Assembly: GCA_002328865.1 (NCBI GenBank)
Contig: DCWO01000160.1
Location: 7,515-36,673, forward strand
Length of the DNA: 29,159 nucleotides
Direction: 5' to 3'
DNA from: Dehalococcoidia bacterium UBA2160
GTDB lineage: Bacteria > Chloroflexota > Dehalococcoidia > Lucifugimonadales > UBA1123
The notes under the pieces are model-generated. The model saw only the letters and a list, made by a program, of their open reading frames with translations. It was not told where the DNA came from and made no database searches. Shown here in pieces: positions 8,344-15,336 of the stretch (within the stretch, counting starts at the first letter, position 1; each line of letters starts with the position of its first letter). The position numbers and the translations under genes are program-made.

Positions 8344-8360
8344 ACGGTCTCGGAGACCGT
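8344..8360. repeat. Perfect inverted repeat, operator-like
   Basis: ACGGTCTC and GAGACCGT are exact 8-bp arms around a single central G. It lies about 270 bases upstream of the amidohydrolase start. The tight centre favours a protein-binding site over an RNA hairpin. Confidence 0.35.
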
Positions 8361-8630
8361 CAGACTCGATGCGCGAGAGGGCGTCCCTGGCGCCGCTATG
8401 TGGGTGCGCGACCGAGGCGTCGGACTCGCTTAGAACGATGGGGACGTCCAGTCTGATCTGAATGCGATCACCGAGTTCACGACGACGGGGCATGAAACTG
8501 ATCTCGCAGACTTATCGCGGCCGATCATCGTTCCGCTTGGCGTCGCTGCAAGCAGTCGGTTTGCTTTATGGGCAAGGTCGCGAACGGTCCGAAACCGCAA
8601 ACAGCATGGCTTCGATGGAGACAATTCACG

Positions 8631-9503
8631 ATGAGCAAGCTGGACTTTGTTGACACCCACGTCCATTTCTACGACATGCAGCACCCGGACCTGCACTATG
8701 CTCATTGGCAGCCGGATGTCGATCCGCCAATGATTGGCAAACAGATGCGCAAGCTTGGCGAGCGGAATTTCGTGGCGGAAGACTTTATCGCTCTGACTCT
8801 AAACGCCAACGTCACAAAGGCGGTTCACGTACAGGCTGCCATCGGCTCGCGCGACCCTGTGACGGAGACCGAGTGGCTGCAGGAGGCGGCGGACCGCACC
8901 GGGTTTCCGCACGGCATCGTCGCCTACGCCGACCTCCGCGACCCCGCGGTCGAAGAGGTCCTGGCCCGACACTGCGAATTCCCGAACATGCGTGGAATCC
9001 GTGACTTCTCCCACGGCGATTATCTGGTCGAACCGGATTTCGACCGAGGTTTCACGCTGCTTGAGAAATACGAGCTCCGATCGAGTGTCGCCGTGCAATG
9101 GCATGACATGGAGAAATTGCGAGCGTTGGCCGACAAGCACCCGAACATCCCGATCGTAGTCGACCATGCCGGTGTTCCGGCCGAACGTAGCGACGAATAC
9201 TTCGAGCGATGGAAGCAGGGCATTGCCATCGCAGCTCGCGCCGAAAACATCGTGATGAAGGTGTCCGGCCTTGGCATGGGCGATCACAACTGGACAGTCG
9301 CCAGCATTAGACCTTACGTGCTCCATTGCATCGAAGCATTTGGGGTCGAGCGCACTATCTTCGCGACCAATTGGCCGGTCGACAGCCTCTTCAGCGACTA
9401 CGACGCCGTGGTCGATGCGTACACGGAAATCGTGGCTGACTTCACGCTCGGTGGGCAGGAGGCGATGTTTTCGAAGAACGCCGAGGCGCTGTATCGGATT
9501 TGA
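8631..9503 (+). CDS. TIM-barrel metal-dependent hydrolase (amidohydrolase 2 family)
   Basis: A 290-residue protein of the amidohydrolase_2/COG3618 type, which includes lactonases and decarboxylases. The N-terminal metal-binding motif DTHVHF places His10 and His12 at the end of the first strand. Later landmarks are MRGIRDF, IPIVVDHAG with a third His, and FATNWPVDSL near the C-terminus, where the family carries its catalytic Asp. It is probably a cytoplasmic hydrolase of a small carboxylated or lactone compound; the substrate is unknown. The start is ATG at 8631, with GGAG ten bases upstream and a protein beginning directly at the barrel, as in relatives. An upstream frame to 8568 adds non-homologous residues. 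It converges on the luciferase-like gene with only eight bases between stops. Confidence 0.9.
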   Translation: MSKLDFVDTHVHFYDMQHPDLHYAHWQPDVDPPMIGKQMRKLGERNFVAEDFIALTLNANVTKAVHVQAAIGSRDPVTETEWLQEAADRTGFPHGIVAYADLRDPAVEEVLARHCEFPNMRGIRDFSHGDYLVEPDFDRGFTLLEKYELRSSVAVQWHDMEKLRALADKHPNIPIVVDHAGVPAERSDEYFERWKQGIAIAARAENIVMKVSGLGMGDHNWTVASIRPYVLHCIEAFGVERTIFATNWPVDSLFSDYDAVVDAYTEIVADFTLGGQEAMFSKNAEALYRI

Positions 9504-9511
9504 GCGATATC

Positions 9512-10345
9512 CTACGCCGGGGCGTTCGGCATCACCTCGCTGGCGAACCACTCGATTCGCGACTCCATCTCCTCGGCAGGGTACGCCCATACGGCGCCGT
9601 AGTTCGTGCAACCGGCGTCGGCGTAGCTTCGGATGGTCGCCAAGAAATCGTCAGCGTTTTCGTACGCGGTGAAATGCTGCAGCGATGCTTTGACGTCTCC
9701 CGACAAGCCCAGGTCCGAGCGCAAGCTTCGAAGATGCGCAAGGCCGGAGCGGTACTCGTCAGGCTCGAGGTTGGTCGGGATCCAGCAGTCGGCGTAGCGA
9801 GCGGCGAGCCGCATCATTCGCTTTCCGCGAGTGCCGAACCACAACTGCGGTCGCGGCTTCTGAACCGGCAACGGCGCGATCTGCGCTCCGGCAGCCGTGT
9901 AGTGCGTCCCCTCGTGGTCCACCGGTCCGCCCTGCCACAGTCGATCGATGAGGTCTAGCGCCTCGATCGTTTGGTCGACGCGAACACGAGGCGACTCCCA
10001 ACGGCTGAAGCCGTCGAATTCAGGTTGGTGCCAACCGGCGCCCACGCCGAGGATCGCCCTACCGTTGGACAGAACATCGACCGTCGCAACGATCTTGGCG
10101 AGCTGCGCCGGTGGCCGGAACGGTATCGGCGTGACCACCGTTCCGAGGCCGATCGACGAAGTCTTGCCAGCCACGAAAGCGAGCGTCGCCCAAGCATCCA
10201 GAGTGTTCGGACCGCCCGGCGTCATGTAATGGTCCCACACCAGAAACGACTGGAATCCCGCATTCTCAGCGGCGACGGCCGCGGCCGTAAGATGCTCTGG
10301 GTCGCAATAGCCTTCCCTGACCGGATATATCAAACTGAATTCCAA
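9512..10345 (-). CDS. Luciferase-like monooxygenase (LLM class, likely F420 or FMN dependent)
   Basis: A 277-residue TIM-barrel protein of the bacterial luciferase-like family. Landmarks: N-terminal FSLIYPVREG, SFLVWDHYMTPGG, the conserved IGLGTVVTPIPFRPPAQLAK, LSNGRAILGVGAGWHQPEF, and KPRPQLWFGTRGKRMMRLAARYADCW. These are typical of F420-dependent reductases and oxidoreductases named LLM class; flavin versus F420 cannot be told here. The start is TTG at 10345, with AAGGAG seven bases upstream. A small membrane protein lies 74 bases upstream on the same strand, so it may be the last gene of a minus-strand operon. The substrate is unknown. Confidence 0.92.
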   Translation of the reverse strand: MEFSLIYPVREGYCDPEHLTAAAVAAENAGFQSFLVWDHYMTPGGPNTLDAWATLAFVAGKTSSIGLGTVVTPIPFRPPAQLAKIVATVDVLSNGRAILGVGAGWHQPEFDGFSRWESPRVRVDQTIEALDLIDRLWQGGPVDHEGTHYTAAGAQIAPLPVQKPRPQLWFGTRGKRMMRLAARYADCWIPTNLEPDEYRSGLAHLRSLRSDLGLSGDVKASLQHFTAYENADDFLATIRSYADAGCTNYGAVWAYPAEEMESRIEWFASEVMPNAPA

Positions 10346-10419
10346 GGTAGGTCTCCTTCAATTCTGGTTCATCTCAACCGAATGGCAAGCACCGGCGCCG
10401 CTCGGAAGCTTTGAGATCG

Positions 10420-10725
10420 TCAGTGCTCCGGCTCGACGCCACGTGCAACAATCAAGCAAAGGAGCGCCAAGACAAGCGCTATCCGGCCAAGCATGAAGCG
10501 CTCCCAGTTGCTTGACGATGCAAGATTCGCGAGCGTACTCAGCGTCAGGATGGCAAAGAACACCCAGGCGCCCCATCGGAAGACTCCGGACGGGACGGCG
10601 GACGTCAAACGTCCAGCGCGTCCAAGTACGATGAGGGCGCCGACAACGTACAGAACTACGCTCACACCGTCCGCCACCTGAAGGCCCGGCAGGCAGGTCA
10701 TCGTACTCACCGCCCCAGTGAGCAT
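10420..10725 (-). CDS. Small membrane protein, unrecognised
   Basis: A 101-residue protein with three predicted membrane spans near residues 20-36, 51-69 and 79-95, ending in a polar tail (RGVEPEH). Aromatic and Arg/Trp residues at span edges (FRWGAW, NWERF) look like a genuine membrane protein. I do not recognise the family. The start is ATG at 10725, preceded directly by an in-frame TGA and by GGGG five bases upstream, so no longer form is possible. It lies between a 31-residue membrane peptide upstream and the luciferase-like gene downstream, all minus strand. Confidence 0.65.
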   Translation of the reverse strand: MLTGAVSTMTCLPGLQVADGVSVVLYVVGALIVLGRAGRLTSAVPSGVFRWGAWVFFAILTLSTLANLASSSNWERFMLGRIALVLALLCLIVARGVEPEH

Positions 10726-10750
10726 TCAATCCCCAGGATCCGCCCAGCGC

Positions 10751-10846
10751 TCAAAATGCCATGAAACCCGCGATGACGATGAAACCCATCGCGACGGCGA
10801 CCGCGGCAGCCTTGGCCGACCCAGTGCTGAAGATCGGAAAACTCAT
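10751..10846 (-). CDS. 31-residue single-span membrane peptide (candidate)
   Basis: The frame from ATG at 10846 to TGA at 10751 encodes MSFPIFSTGSAKAAA, then a hydrophobic run (VAVAMGFIVIAGFMAF) long enough to cross the membrane. It ends 25 bases before the start of the 101-residue membrane protein on the same strand. The ribosome binding site is only moderate (CAGGCGG, five bases upstream). Small one-span proteins often act as subunits or regulators of neighbouring membrane complexes, so a partnership with the next gene is plausible. The call rests on composition and position only. Confidence 0.4.
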   Translation of the reverse strand: MSFPIFSTGSAKAAAVAVAMGFIVIAGFMAF

Positions 10847-11051
10847 GAGAACCGCCTGCCGGAGTCAGAACTCCGCTCGAATATACTAAACGGCATTTAC
10901 GGGCTTCGTCCGCCTAGTTCAAGGAAATAAAGGCGCTCGGACTGTTCGTCCGTCCTGAACCCGGAGATCGGCTCGTTCATGCTGACCGTCGCGAACAATG
11001 ATCCGTGCTGCCGCACGAAACGCAGCGCGAGGCAGCTTGCATTGTTTGCCC

Positions 11052-11882
11052 TTACGACACGACTGCCGGCCACAGGTTCGGGACGTCGAGGACTGGCTCG
11101 CCTTTGGCGCTTTTCACGAGCTCGAACGTGTCTCGGACTCGTTCGTCGCTGCCGGCGAGGCTCATCACGACGCTGCCTTCGGACCCGGCCACGCCGCCAG
11201 CCGCCACGAGGGTCGCCTCGACGCCGCCGAGCATCGCCAGCGCCTCAACCTCGGTCACCACCGCGGCGTTCATGATCGGCACCAGCCCGACCTTGCCGCC
11301 CATGACGTACTGGTAGAGCTCCTGTCCGGAGGTTCGCGCGGCTTCGGCAACCGACGGGACTAACTTCTCCAGTCCGACCGGCGTGATCAGATGGGCGCCT
11401 CGCGCCATTGCGATCGGCCACACGTCGCCGACCGTTCCGCCCATATTGTTGCCGGAAAGCACGCCGACATTGCCGAGCGAGTCGAGCGCGTTGACGCCTT
11501 TCACCACCACGTCCTGCGCCGTGACCTCCGCCATCGCGTCACCCATGCTCTGCTCGGAGAGCTGGCCGTCGCGGATCACCCAGGGCCCTAGCGGCTGATC
11601 CGGGTTGGTGGAGCCCAAGATCCCGTCCGTCACGATCCCAGCCGTGCAGTTCGCCTTGTCCAGCGTGATGCCTAGCAGCTCCTCGACGACGTAGGCCGTG
11701 GTTATTCCCCGGCAGACGACGACGAGGCCCTTGTCCAGGGATCGCTGTATTTCTGGCAGCACCACCATCCCTTTAGCCAGAATCCGGCGGGACTCGGGCG
11801 GGGTCATCACGACGATTGCATGCGTTCGGTCGTCTCGTCCGCCTTCGATAATCTCCACGAATCTTGAAGCGTCATAGAACAT
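11052..11882 (-). CDS. Conserved-looking protein of unknown function
   Basis: A 276-residue soluble protein I cannot assign. The start is ATG at 11882, with GGAGG six bases upstream; a longer frame to 12026 adds residues without family character. Visible segments: THAIVVMTPPESRRILAKG, a Val-rich strand VVVCRGITTAYVVEELLG, a central Gly-rich GVLSGNNMGGTVGDVWPIA, and a C-terminal part with ATLVAAGGVAGSEGSVVMSL. Alternating strands and Gly-rich turns suggest an alpha/beta enzyme fold with nucleotide or phosphate loops, but no classic motif is complete. No signal peptide or membrane span is seen. It is followed after 205 bases by the two small membrane protein genes. Confidence 0.7.
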   Translation of the reverse strand: MFYDASRFVEIIEGGRDDRTHAIVVMTPPESRRILAKGMVVLPEIQRSLDKGLVVVCRGITTAYVVEELLGITLDKANCTAGIVTDGILGSTNPDQPLGPWVIRDGQLSEQSMGDAMAEVTAQDVVVKGVNALDSLGNVGVLSGNNMGGTVGDVWPIAMARGAHLITPVGLEKLVPSVAEAARTSGQELYQYVMGGKVGLVPIMNAAVVTEVEALAMLGGVEATLVAAGGVAGSEGSVVMSLAGSDERVRDTFELVKSAKGEPVLDVPNLWPAVVS

Positions 11883-12339
11883 CGTCTGCCTCCATTCGCC
11901 CTCTGTCGGGCGGTGTATTGCCGGTTTGCTGCATCGATAACCGAGCCCAGCCACCACCCAACCGAGAGTCGCGCGCGACTCTGCATAACGAACCGCATCA
12001 ACTGTGACGCAGACAGCCGTGCGCATATATCCGCGGCCCGCCTCAAATCAGCGCCGTATTCGCGGGCAATTTGCCAGAGTATCGCTCACGCCGCCCGCGC
12101 CGTTGACGCGGACAAGGCCGCTCGAATCAACCGTCTTTTGATGCGCCGTTGCGATGGTATGATTCGTGCCAAGCATTGTCAATCGCCCGCCGATTCCCCC
12201 GTAAACCGCACCGGATTTTCATCTGCGCTGATAGAATGAGGACGGCTGATCGCACGATTGCGATTGGTCATTTGACCGCCTGCTTCTTGACCGTGGAAGT
12301 CGAGCGAGTCTCTGAAACCTAGCCATTGGAGGCGAAGTC
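11883..12339. other. Divergent intergenic region with an 18-bp palindrome
   Basis: This 457-base stretch separates the unknown 276-residue gene (-) from the 105-residue gene (+). No coding frame is credible. It holds the palindrome at 11965-11982. AT-rich hexamers such as TATGAT and TAGAAT lie upstream of the plus-strand gene, but I could not pair them with a good -35 box. Confidence 0.45.
11965..11982. repeat. 18-bp perfect palindrome, candidate operator
   Basis: AGAGTCGCGCGCGACTCT is self-complementary over all 18 bases. It lies 83 bases upstream of the ATG at 11882. Position and symmetry fit a repressor dimer site controlling one or both divergent genes. Confidence 0.4.
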
Positions 12340-12657
12340 TTGTATCTGATTCGACGCATATTCCAAGCCAAACCTGGTGCAGCGCGAAAGGTCGCAATTC
12401 TTGTGCACAAGCAAGCTCAGATCTACCACGACGCCGGACAGCGTGGCGAGTTCAGGGTCGCCTACAACGGCAATACGATGCCGGGTGAGCAGGATGTGGT
12501 CGTGCTGGAATGGGCCGATGAAGCCATCCAATCGCCAATGCGCGCCGGCAACGCTCTGCCCGCTGCTGCCCTCGAGGTCGGCGCTGAGGTCCGCCCGTTG
12601 ATCGAAGGCTCGCGAATCGAATTCATGGAGCTTCTGACGCCTGACCAGGTAACCTAG
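12340..12657 (+). CDS. Small protein, possibly dimeric alpha/beta barrel (unrecognised)
   Basis: A 105-residue protein with the strand-helix-strand rhythm of ABM/NIPSNAP-like dimeric ferredoxin folds: YLIRRIFQAKPGAARKVAILVHK, then FRVAYNGNTMPGEQDVVVLEWADE. The helix after the first strand and the VVVLEW strand are the main pointers; no catalytic residues can be named. The start is TTG at 12340, seven bases after GGAGG, a strong site that decides the start. It stands alone on the plus strand, with a hairpin 77 bases past its stop. Confidence 0.65.
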   Translation: MYLIRRIFQAKPGAARKVAILVHKQAQIYHDAGQRGEFRVAYNGNTMPGEQDVVVLEWADEAIQSPMRAGNALPAAALEVGAEVRPLIEGSRIEFMELLTPDQVT

Positions 12658-12733
12658 GTTCGGCGACTCAGTATTCTATGCGCGGCGCGTGCCTTAGATC
12701 CGCTAAGCAGGGTCCACGTCGAGCCATGGCGGC

Positions 12734-12754
12734 GCCCCCGATCGATTCGGGGGC
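12734..12754 (+). terminator. Strong hairpin, possible terminator
   Basis: GCCCCCGA and TCGGGGGC form a perfect 8-bp stem around TCGAT. No T-run follows (ATCTTCAC), so termination would be weak or factor-assisted. It is placed to end the 105-residue gene transcript. Confidence 0.4.
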
Positions 12755-12917
12755 ATCTTCACTTTGGCGGTGGTTCGTCGGATTTGACGAATCGTAGCGC
12801 ACGCCCGTCCCGCACTCAGACATGTCAGATTCCGGGCCACGTTGTGCCGAGACAAGATCGCCTTGATCGGCGGCCGCCAAACGCGCAGTATCCGCTCGCA
12901 GACCCAGCGTGCCGCAA

Positions 12918-13982
12918 ATGACCGATGACCGAATCAGAATCCTTCTGCTGGCCGATACTCACCTCGGGTACGATTTCCCTGTCCGGCCGCGCGTCGAGAG
13001 GCGTCGCCGTGGGCCGGACTTCTTCAACAACTTCCAGCGGGTCCTCGACCACGCGGCTCGCACGAAACCGGACATGGTCATACACGGAGGTGACTTCTTT
13101 TTCCGAGCACGGGTGCCTCCGAAGATCGTCGACATGTCGTACGAGATGCTTTACAAGTTCGCGCAGACGGGGATCCCCACGCTCATCGTCCCCGGCAACC
13201 ACGAGCGGTCCCGGCTGCCGCCGTCGATATGGCTCGGGCACCCGAACATCCACGTATTCGACCGGCCCAGAACCTATATTGTGGAGACGGCTAACGGCGC
13301 CGTTGCCTTGGCGGGTTTCCCGTTCGTCCGAGGAGACCTGCGGGAGCAGCTAGGCCCGGTGATCGCCGAAACCGGATGGAGCGGCATCTCTGCCGACGTC
13401 AAGTTGCTCTGCATGCATCAGGCAATCGCCGGAGCGCAGGTCGGCACGTCGAATTACACGTTTCGGACTGCCAAAGACGTCGTGCAGATGGCAGACATAC
13501 CACCCGAGTTCGATGCCGTGCTCGCGGGGCATATCCACCGGGCGCAAGTTCTGAAGCGGCCGCGCACCAACGGCGACATGCCGGTGATCTACCCGGGCTC
13601 GACGGAGCGCACGTCGTTCGCCGAGAGGTACGAGCCCAAGGGATTCTACGAAATCGACATCGTCAACGAACACGGCGACGATCGCCGCACGGTTGAGGCG
13701 CGCTTTCACGAGCTCCCGACTCGCCCTATGGTGGACGTGGCCATCGACGGGATCGTGTCGCCCGATCTGTTGAGCATCTTCCTGCGGGAGCGATCGGCGG
13801 GCCTCGACGCGGACGCCATCGTACGGATCACGTGCGAGAACGAACTCGACGAGCCGATCCTGAGTCGATTGACGGCCTCGTTTCTCCGATCGGTGTTCCC
13901 TGCTACGATGAGCGTGCAACTGGGCGTGAACCTGTACGGGGAAGAGCGCCGACCCAAACGGAAATCCGACCGATGGACGTAG
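12918..13982 (+). CDS. Metallophosphoesterase, Mre11/SbcD-like DNA repair nuclease
   Basis: A 354-residue protein with all calcineurin-like phosphoesterase motifs in order: LLLADTHLG (Asp13, His15), HGGDFFF near residue 57, VPGNHE near 93, CMHQAI near 165 and AGHIHRA near 204. The order and spacing match the SbcD/Mre11 exonuclease branch, two metal ions acting on DNA ends. The C-terminal third (from about residue 260) would be the capping region and is diverged. No Rad50/SbcC ATPase gene is adjacent, although these usually are. ATG at 12918 is chosen; GTG at 12909 would add three residues, and neither has a clear ribosome binding site. Confidence 0.88.
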   Translation: MTDDRIRILLLADTHLGYDFPVRPRVERRRRGPDFFNNFQRVLDHAARTKPDMVIHGGDFFFRARVPPKIVDMSYEMLYKFAQTGIPTLIVPGNHERSRLPPSIWLGHPNIHVFDRPRTYIVETANGAVALAGFPFVRGDLREQLGPVIAETGWSGISADVKLLCMHQAIAGAQVGTSNYTFRTAKDVVQMADIPPEFDAVLAGHIHRAQVLKRPRTNGDMPVIYPGSTERTSFAERYEPKGFYEIDIVNEHGDDRRTVEARFHELPTRPMVDVAIDGIVSPDLLSIFLRERSAGLDADAIVRITCENELDEPILSRLTASFLRSVFPATMSVQLGVNLYGEERRPKRKSDRWT

Positions 13983-14022
13983 GGTCGCAGACGATCCAGG
14001 TCCGTCAAGCCACCCGGCGTAG

Positions 14023-14043
14023 GGACGGGTTTGAAACCCGCCT
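14023..14043. repeat. REP-like palindrome 1
   Basis: The core CGGGTTTGAAACCCG (14026-14040) is a perfect inverted repeat; flanking bases extend it with one mismatch. It shares the GGGTTTGAAACCC core with the element at 14132-14152. It lies just beyond the nuclease gene stop. Confidence 0.65.
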
Positions 14044-14131
14044 GGAGGTTTTCGCCACCATGGCGATGCAGACGTGGCGTATAACCCGCAGTAATCCCGC
14101 AGGCGAAGGTGATTGTTCGGCGCGAGGCGAC

Positions 14132-14152
14132 GGGAGGGTTTGAAACCCTCCC
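14132..14152. repeat. REP-like palindrome 2
   Basis: GGGAGGGTTT and AAACCCTCCC are perfect 10-bp arms around one central G. Together with the element at 14023-14043 it brackets an ~88-bp spacer, a layout like bacterial interspersed mosaic (BIME) elements. It could form a hairpin in RNA from either strand. Confidence 0.7.
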
Positions 14153-14259
14153 ATACGCAGAATTGAACACCGCCAACATCATTCACTAGTGGTCTGCAGG
14201 GCTTGCAAGACGATGGGTGACCTGCGAACATCGCTGACAGTCAGCTACGGAGGTTTTCG

Positions 14260-14631
14260 ATGGAACCGCAGACAGAGGAGATCAAACAGCTTGAGGGGTC
14301 GCGCACCATAGCCGTGGTGGGGTTCTCGCCTCGTCCGGAGCGGCCCAGCCACTACGTCGCCAAGTATTTGCAGGAGGTCGGCTACCGGATCATTCCGGTC
14401 AACCCGACGCTCGAGGAAGGCCTCGGCGAACGATGCTATCCGGACCTTGAATCGATCCCCGATCAGATCGACATGGTGGACATATTCCGCAGGTCGGAGT
14501 TCGTCGGGCCGGTCGTCGACAGCGCTATCGAAATCGGCGCCAAGTTCGTGTGGATGCAGGACGGTGTCGTGGACGAGAAGGCCGCTGAGCGCGCCACCGC
14601 CTCGGGCCTGTCTGTCGTCATGGACGATTGA
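14260..14631 (+). CDS. CoA-binding protein, YccU-like; ends at UGA replacing a conserved Cys
   Basis: A small Rossmann-type CoA_binding_2 protein: IAVVGFSPRPERPSHYVAKYLQEVGYRIIPVNP (nucleotide-binding strand and loop, residues 17-49), YPDLESIPDQIDMVDIFRR, then GAKFVWMQDGVVDEKAA and GLSVVMDD. The conventional reading stops after 123 residues. Family members such as E. coli YccU are about 137 residues and continue VVMDRC plus a short tail. Here the codon after VVMDD is UGA, and the same frame continues to TAA at 14671-14673, giving 137 residues. The start has GGAGG six bases upstream. This is either a selenocysteine protein or a recent nonsense allele; the fold itself is clear. It stands alone between REP-like repeats and a convergent operon. 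Confidence 0.9.
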   Translation: MEPQTEEIKQLEGSRTIAVVGFSPRPERPSHYVAKYLQEVGYRIIPVNPTLEEGLGERCYPDLESIPDQIDMVDIFRRSEFVGPVVDSAIEIGAKFVWMQDGVVDEKAAERATASGLSVVMDD

Positions 14632-14673
14632 ACGTTGCGCGTGCATCGTCGCCAGTTTGGCGACGCCGAATAA
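14629..14673 (+). other. In-frame UGA and 14-codon family-like tail (candidate selenocysteine readthrough)
   Basis: After UGA (14629-14631) the same frame encodes TLRVHRRQFGDAE and stops at TAA (14671-14673). The UGA occupies the position of the Cys in the family motif VVMDRC, and the tail resembles the family's basic end in length and character. A coding tail kept in frame is expected if UGA is decoded as Sec, or if a Cys codon (TGT/TGC) mutated very recently. Confidence 0.55.
14647..14665 (+). promoter_or_regulatory. SECIS-like hairpin after UGA
   Basis: CGTCGCCA, loop GTT, TGGCGACG: a perfect 8-bp stem starting 15 bases after the UGA. The apical-loop G is the 24th base after the UGA, inside the 16-37 base window known for bacterial SECIS elements. 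It lies within the extended coding frame, as bacterial SECIS elements do. No T-run follows, so a terminator role is less likely. Confidence 0.45.
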
Positions 14674-14807
14674 CCAGACTCCCCATCCTATCCATGTTTG
14701 CGGTCATACGTTCTAGCGCATCTTGAATGTGCGCCTCGCGCGGCCATTCGCTCCCCAAAACCTCAGTCCGCCGTAGGCGCATCAAGCTCGTGTCCTAACT
14801 CGGGGAC

Positions 14808-14846
14808 ATAAAAACAGCGCCGCCTCTGCCAAGTCAGGCGGCGCTG
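14808..14846 (-). terminator. Rho-independent terminator for the crotonase operon
   Basis: On the minus strand CAGCGCCGCCT and its exact complement form an 11-bp stem (14815-14825 with 14836-14846) with a 10-base loop, followed at once by TTTTTA. It lies 33 bases after the stop of the 120-residue gene. Confidence 0.9.
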
Positions 14847-14878
14847 CCGCTATGTCAAGATCAGCCGACCAGTCAGGG

Positions 14879-15241
14879 CTAGGCCAGAATCGATTCCTGG
14901 TAGAGACCGAATCTCTGGCGGATCATGTCACAAGCCATCTCCAGGCCGTCCATCACCTGTTCGGAACTCGTCCCGTCCAAGAACGTTCCGGTGATGGCTG
15001 ACTCGCCAAAGGTCGCGGCTATTCGCGGCCTGTACAGCCATCGCGAGTAACCCCTGCCCCAATCGGCCAGCACAGGCGACGTCTGTACGTCCATCTGCAC
15101 GGCGGCGCCGGTCGCAGCGTTGACGGCTTCCAATCGGAACCCGATGGCGCCGGACTCGTCTTTGGCGCTGAGCTGGAATTCGATCCCGGCGTTCGGAAAA
15201 GCTACCTTTAATTCGATGTTCACTGCTTCGTTTGCGCTCAT
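14879..15241 (-). CDS. Hypothetical protein downstream of crotonase
   Basis: A 120-residue soluble protein with no motif I recognise. The N-terminal half looks beta-rich (NIELKVAFPNAGIEFQL, AIGFRLEAV). The C-terminal half has RWLYRPRIAATFGESAITG, then a helix (QVMDGLEMACDMIRQRFGLYQ). The start is ATG at 15241, with AAAGG nine bases upstream. It lies 95 bases after the crotonase gene and directly before a strong terminator, so the two genes form a likely operon and may share a substrate or pathway. Confidence 0.75.
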   Translation of the reverse strand: MSANEAVNIELKVAFPNAGIEFQLSAKDESGAIGFRLEAVNAATGAAVQMDVQTSPVLADWGRGYSRWLYRPRIAATFGESAITGTFLDGTSSEQVMDGLEMACDMIRQRFGLYQESILA

Positions 15242-15336
15242 TGATCTTTACCTTTCATGTCATGCGTTGGTTTGTGGGATGGATCCTCCGCCGGATGCCC
15301 GATTCTGCTCCCGAGCGAAGACTTTGAGTTGTCCGG

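Larger units (their letters stand above)
7346..8630. other. Gene-poor interval, 1.3 kb, with regulatory-looking repeats
   Basis: This lies between the divergent ABC operon (-) and amidohydrolase (+). No open frame here shows family features. It contains copy B of the duplicated leader element (7901-7978), three perfect inverted repeats (7756-7770, 8050-8067, 8344-8360) and a possible minus-strand promoter (7643-7670). The unusual length suggests a long 5' leader for the transporter operon and/or decayed sequence. Confidence 0.5.

Noticed and set aside
13706..14182. Minus-strand open frame crossing the REP-like palindromes
   Set aside because: It is antisense to the nuclease gene and reads through the palindromes, giving the GFKPVPT-type peptide typical of spurious frames over such repeats.
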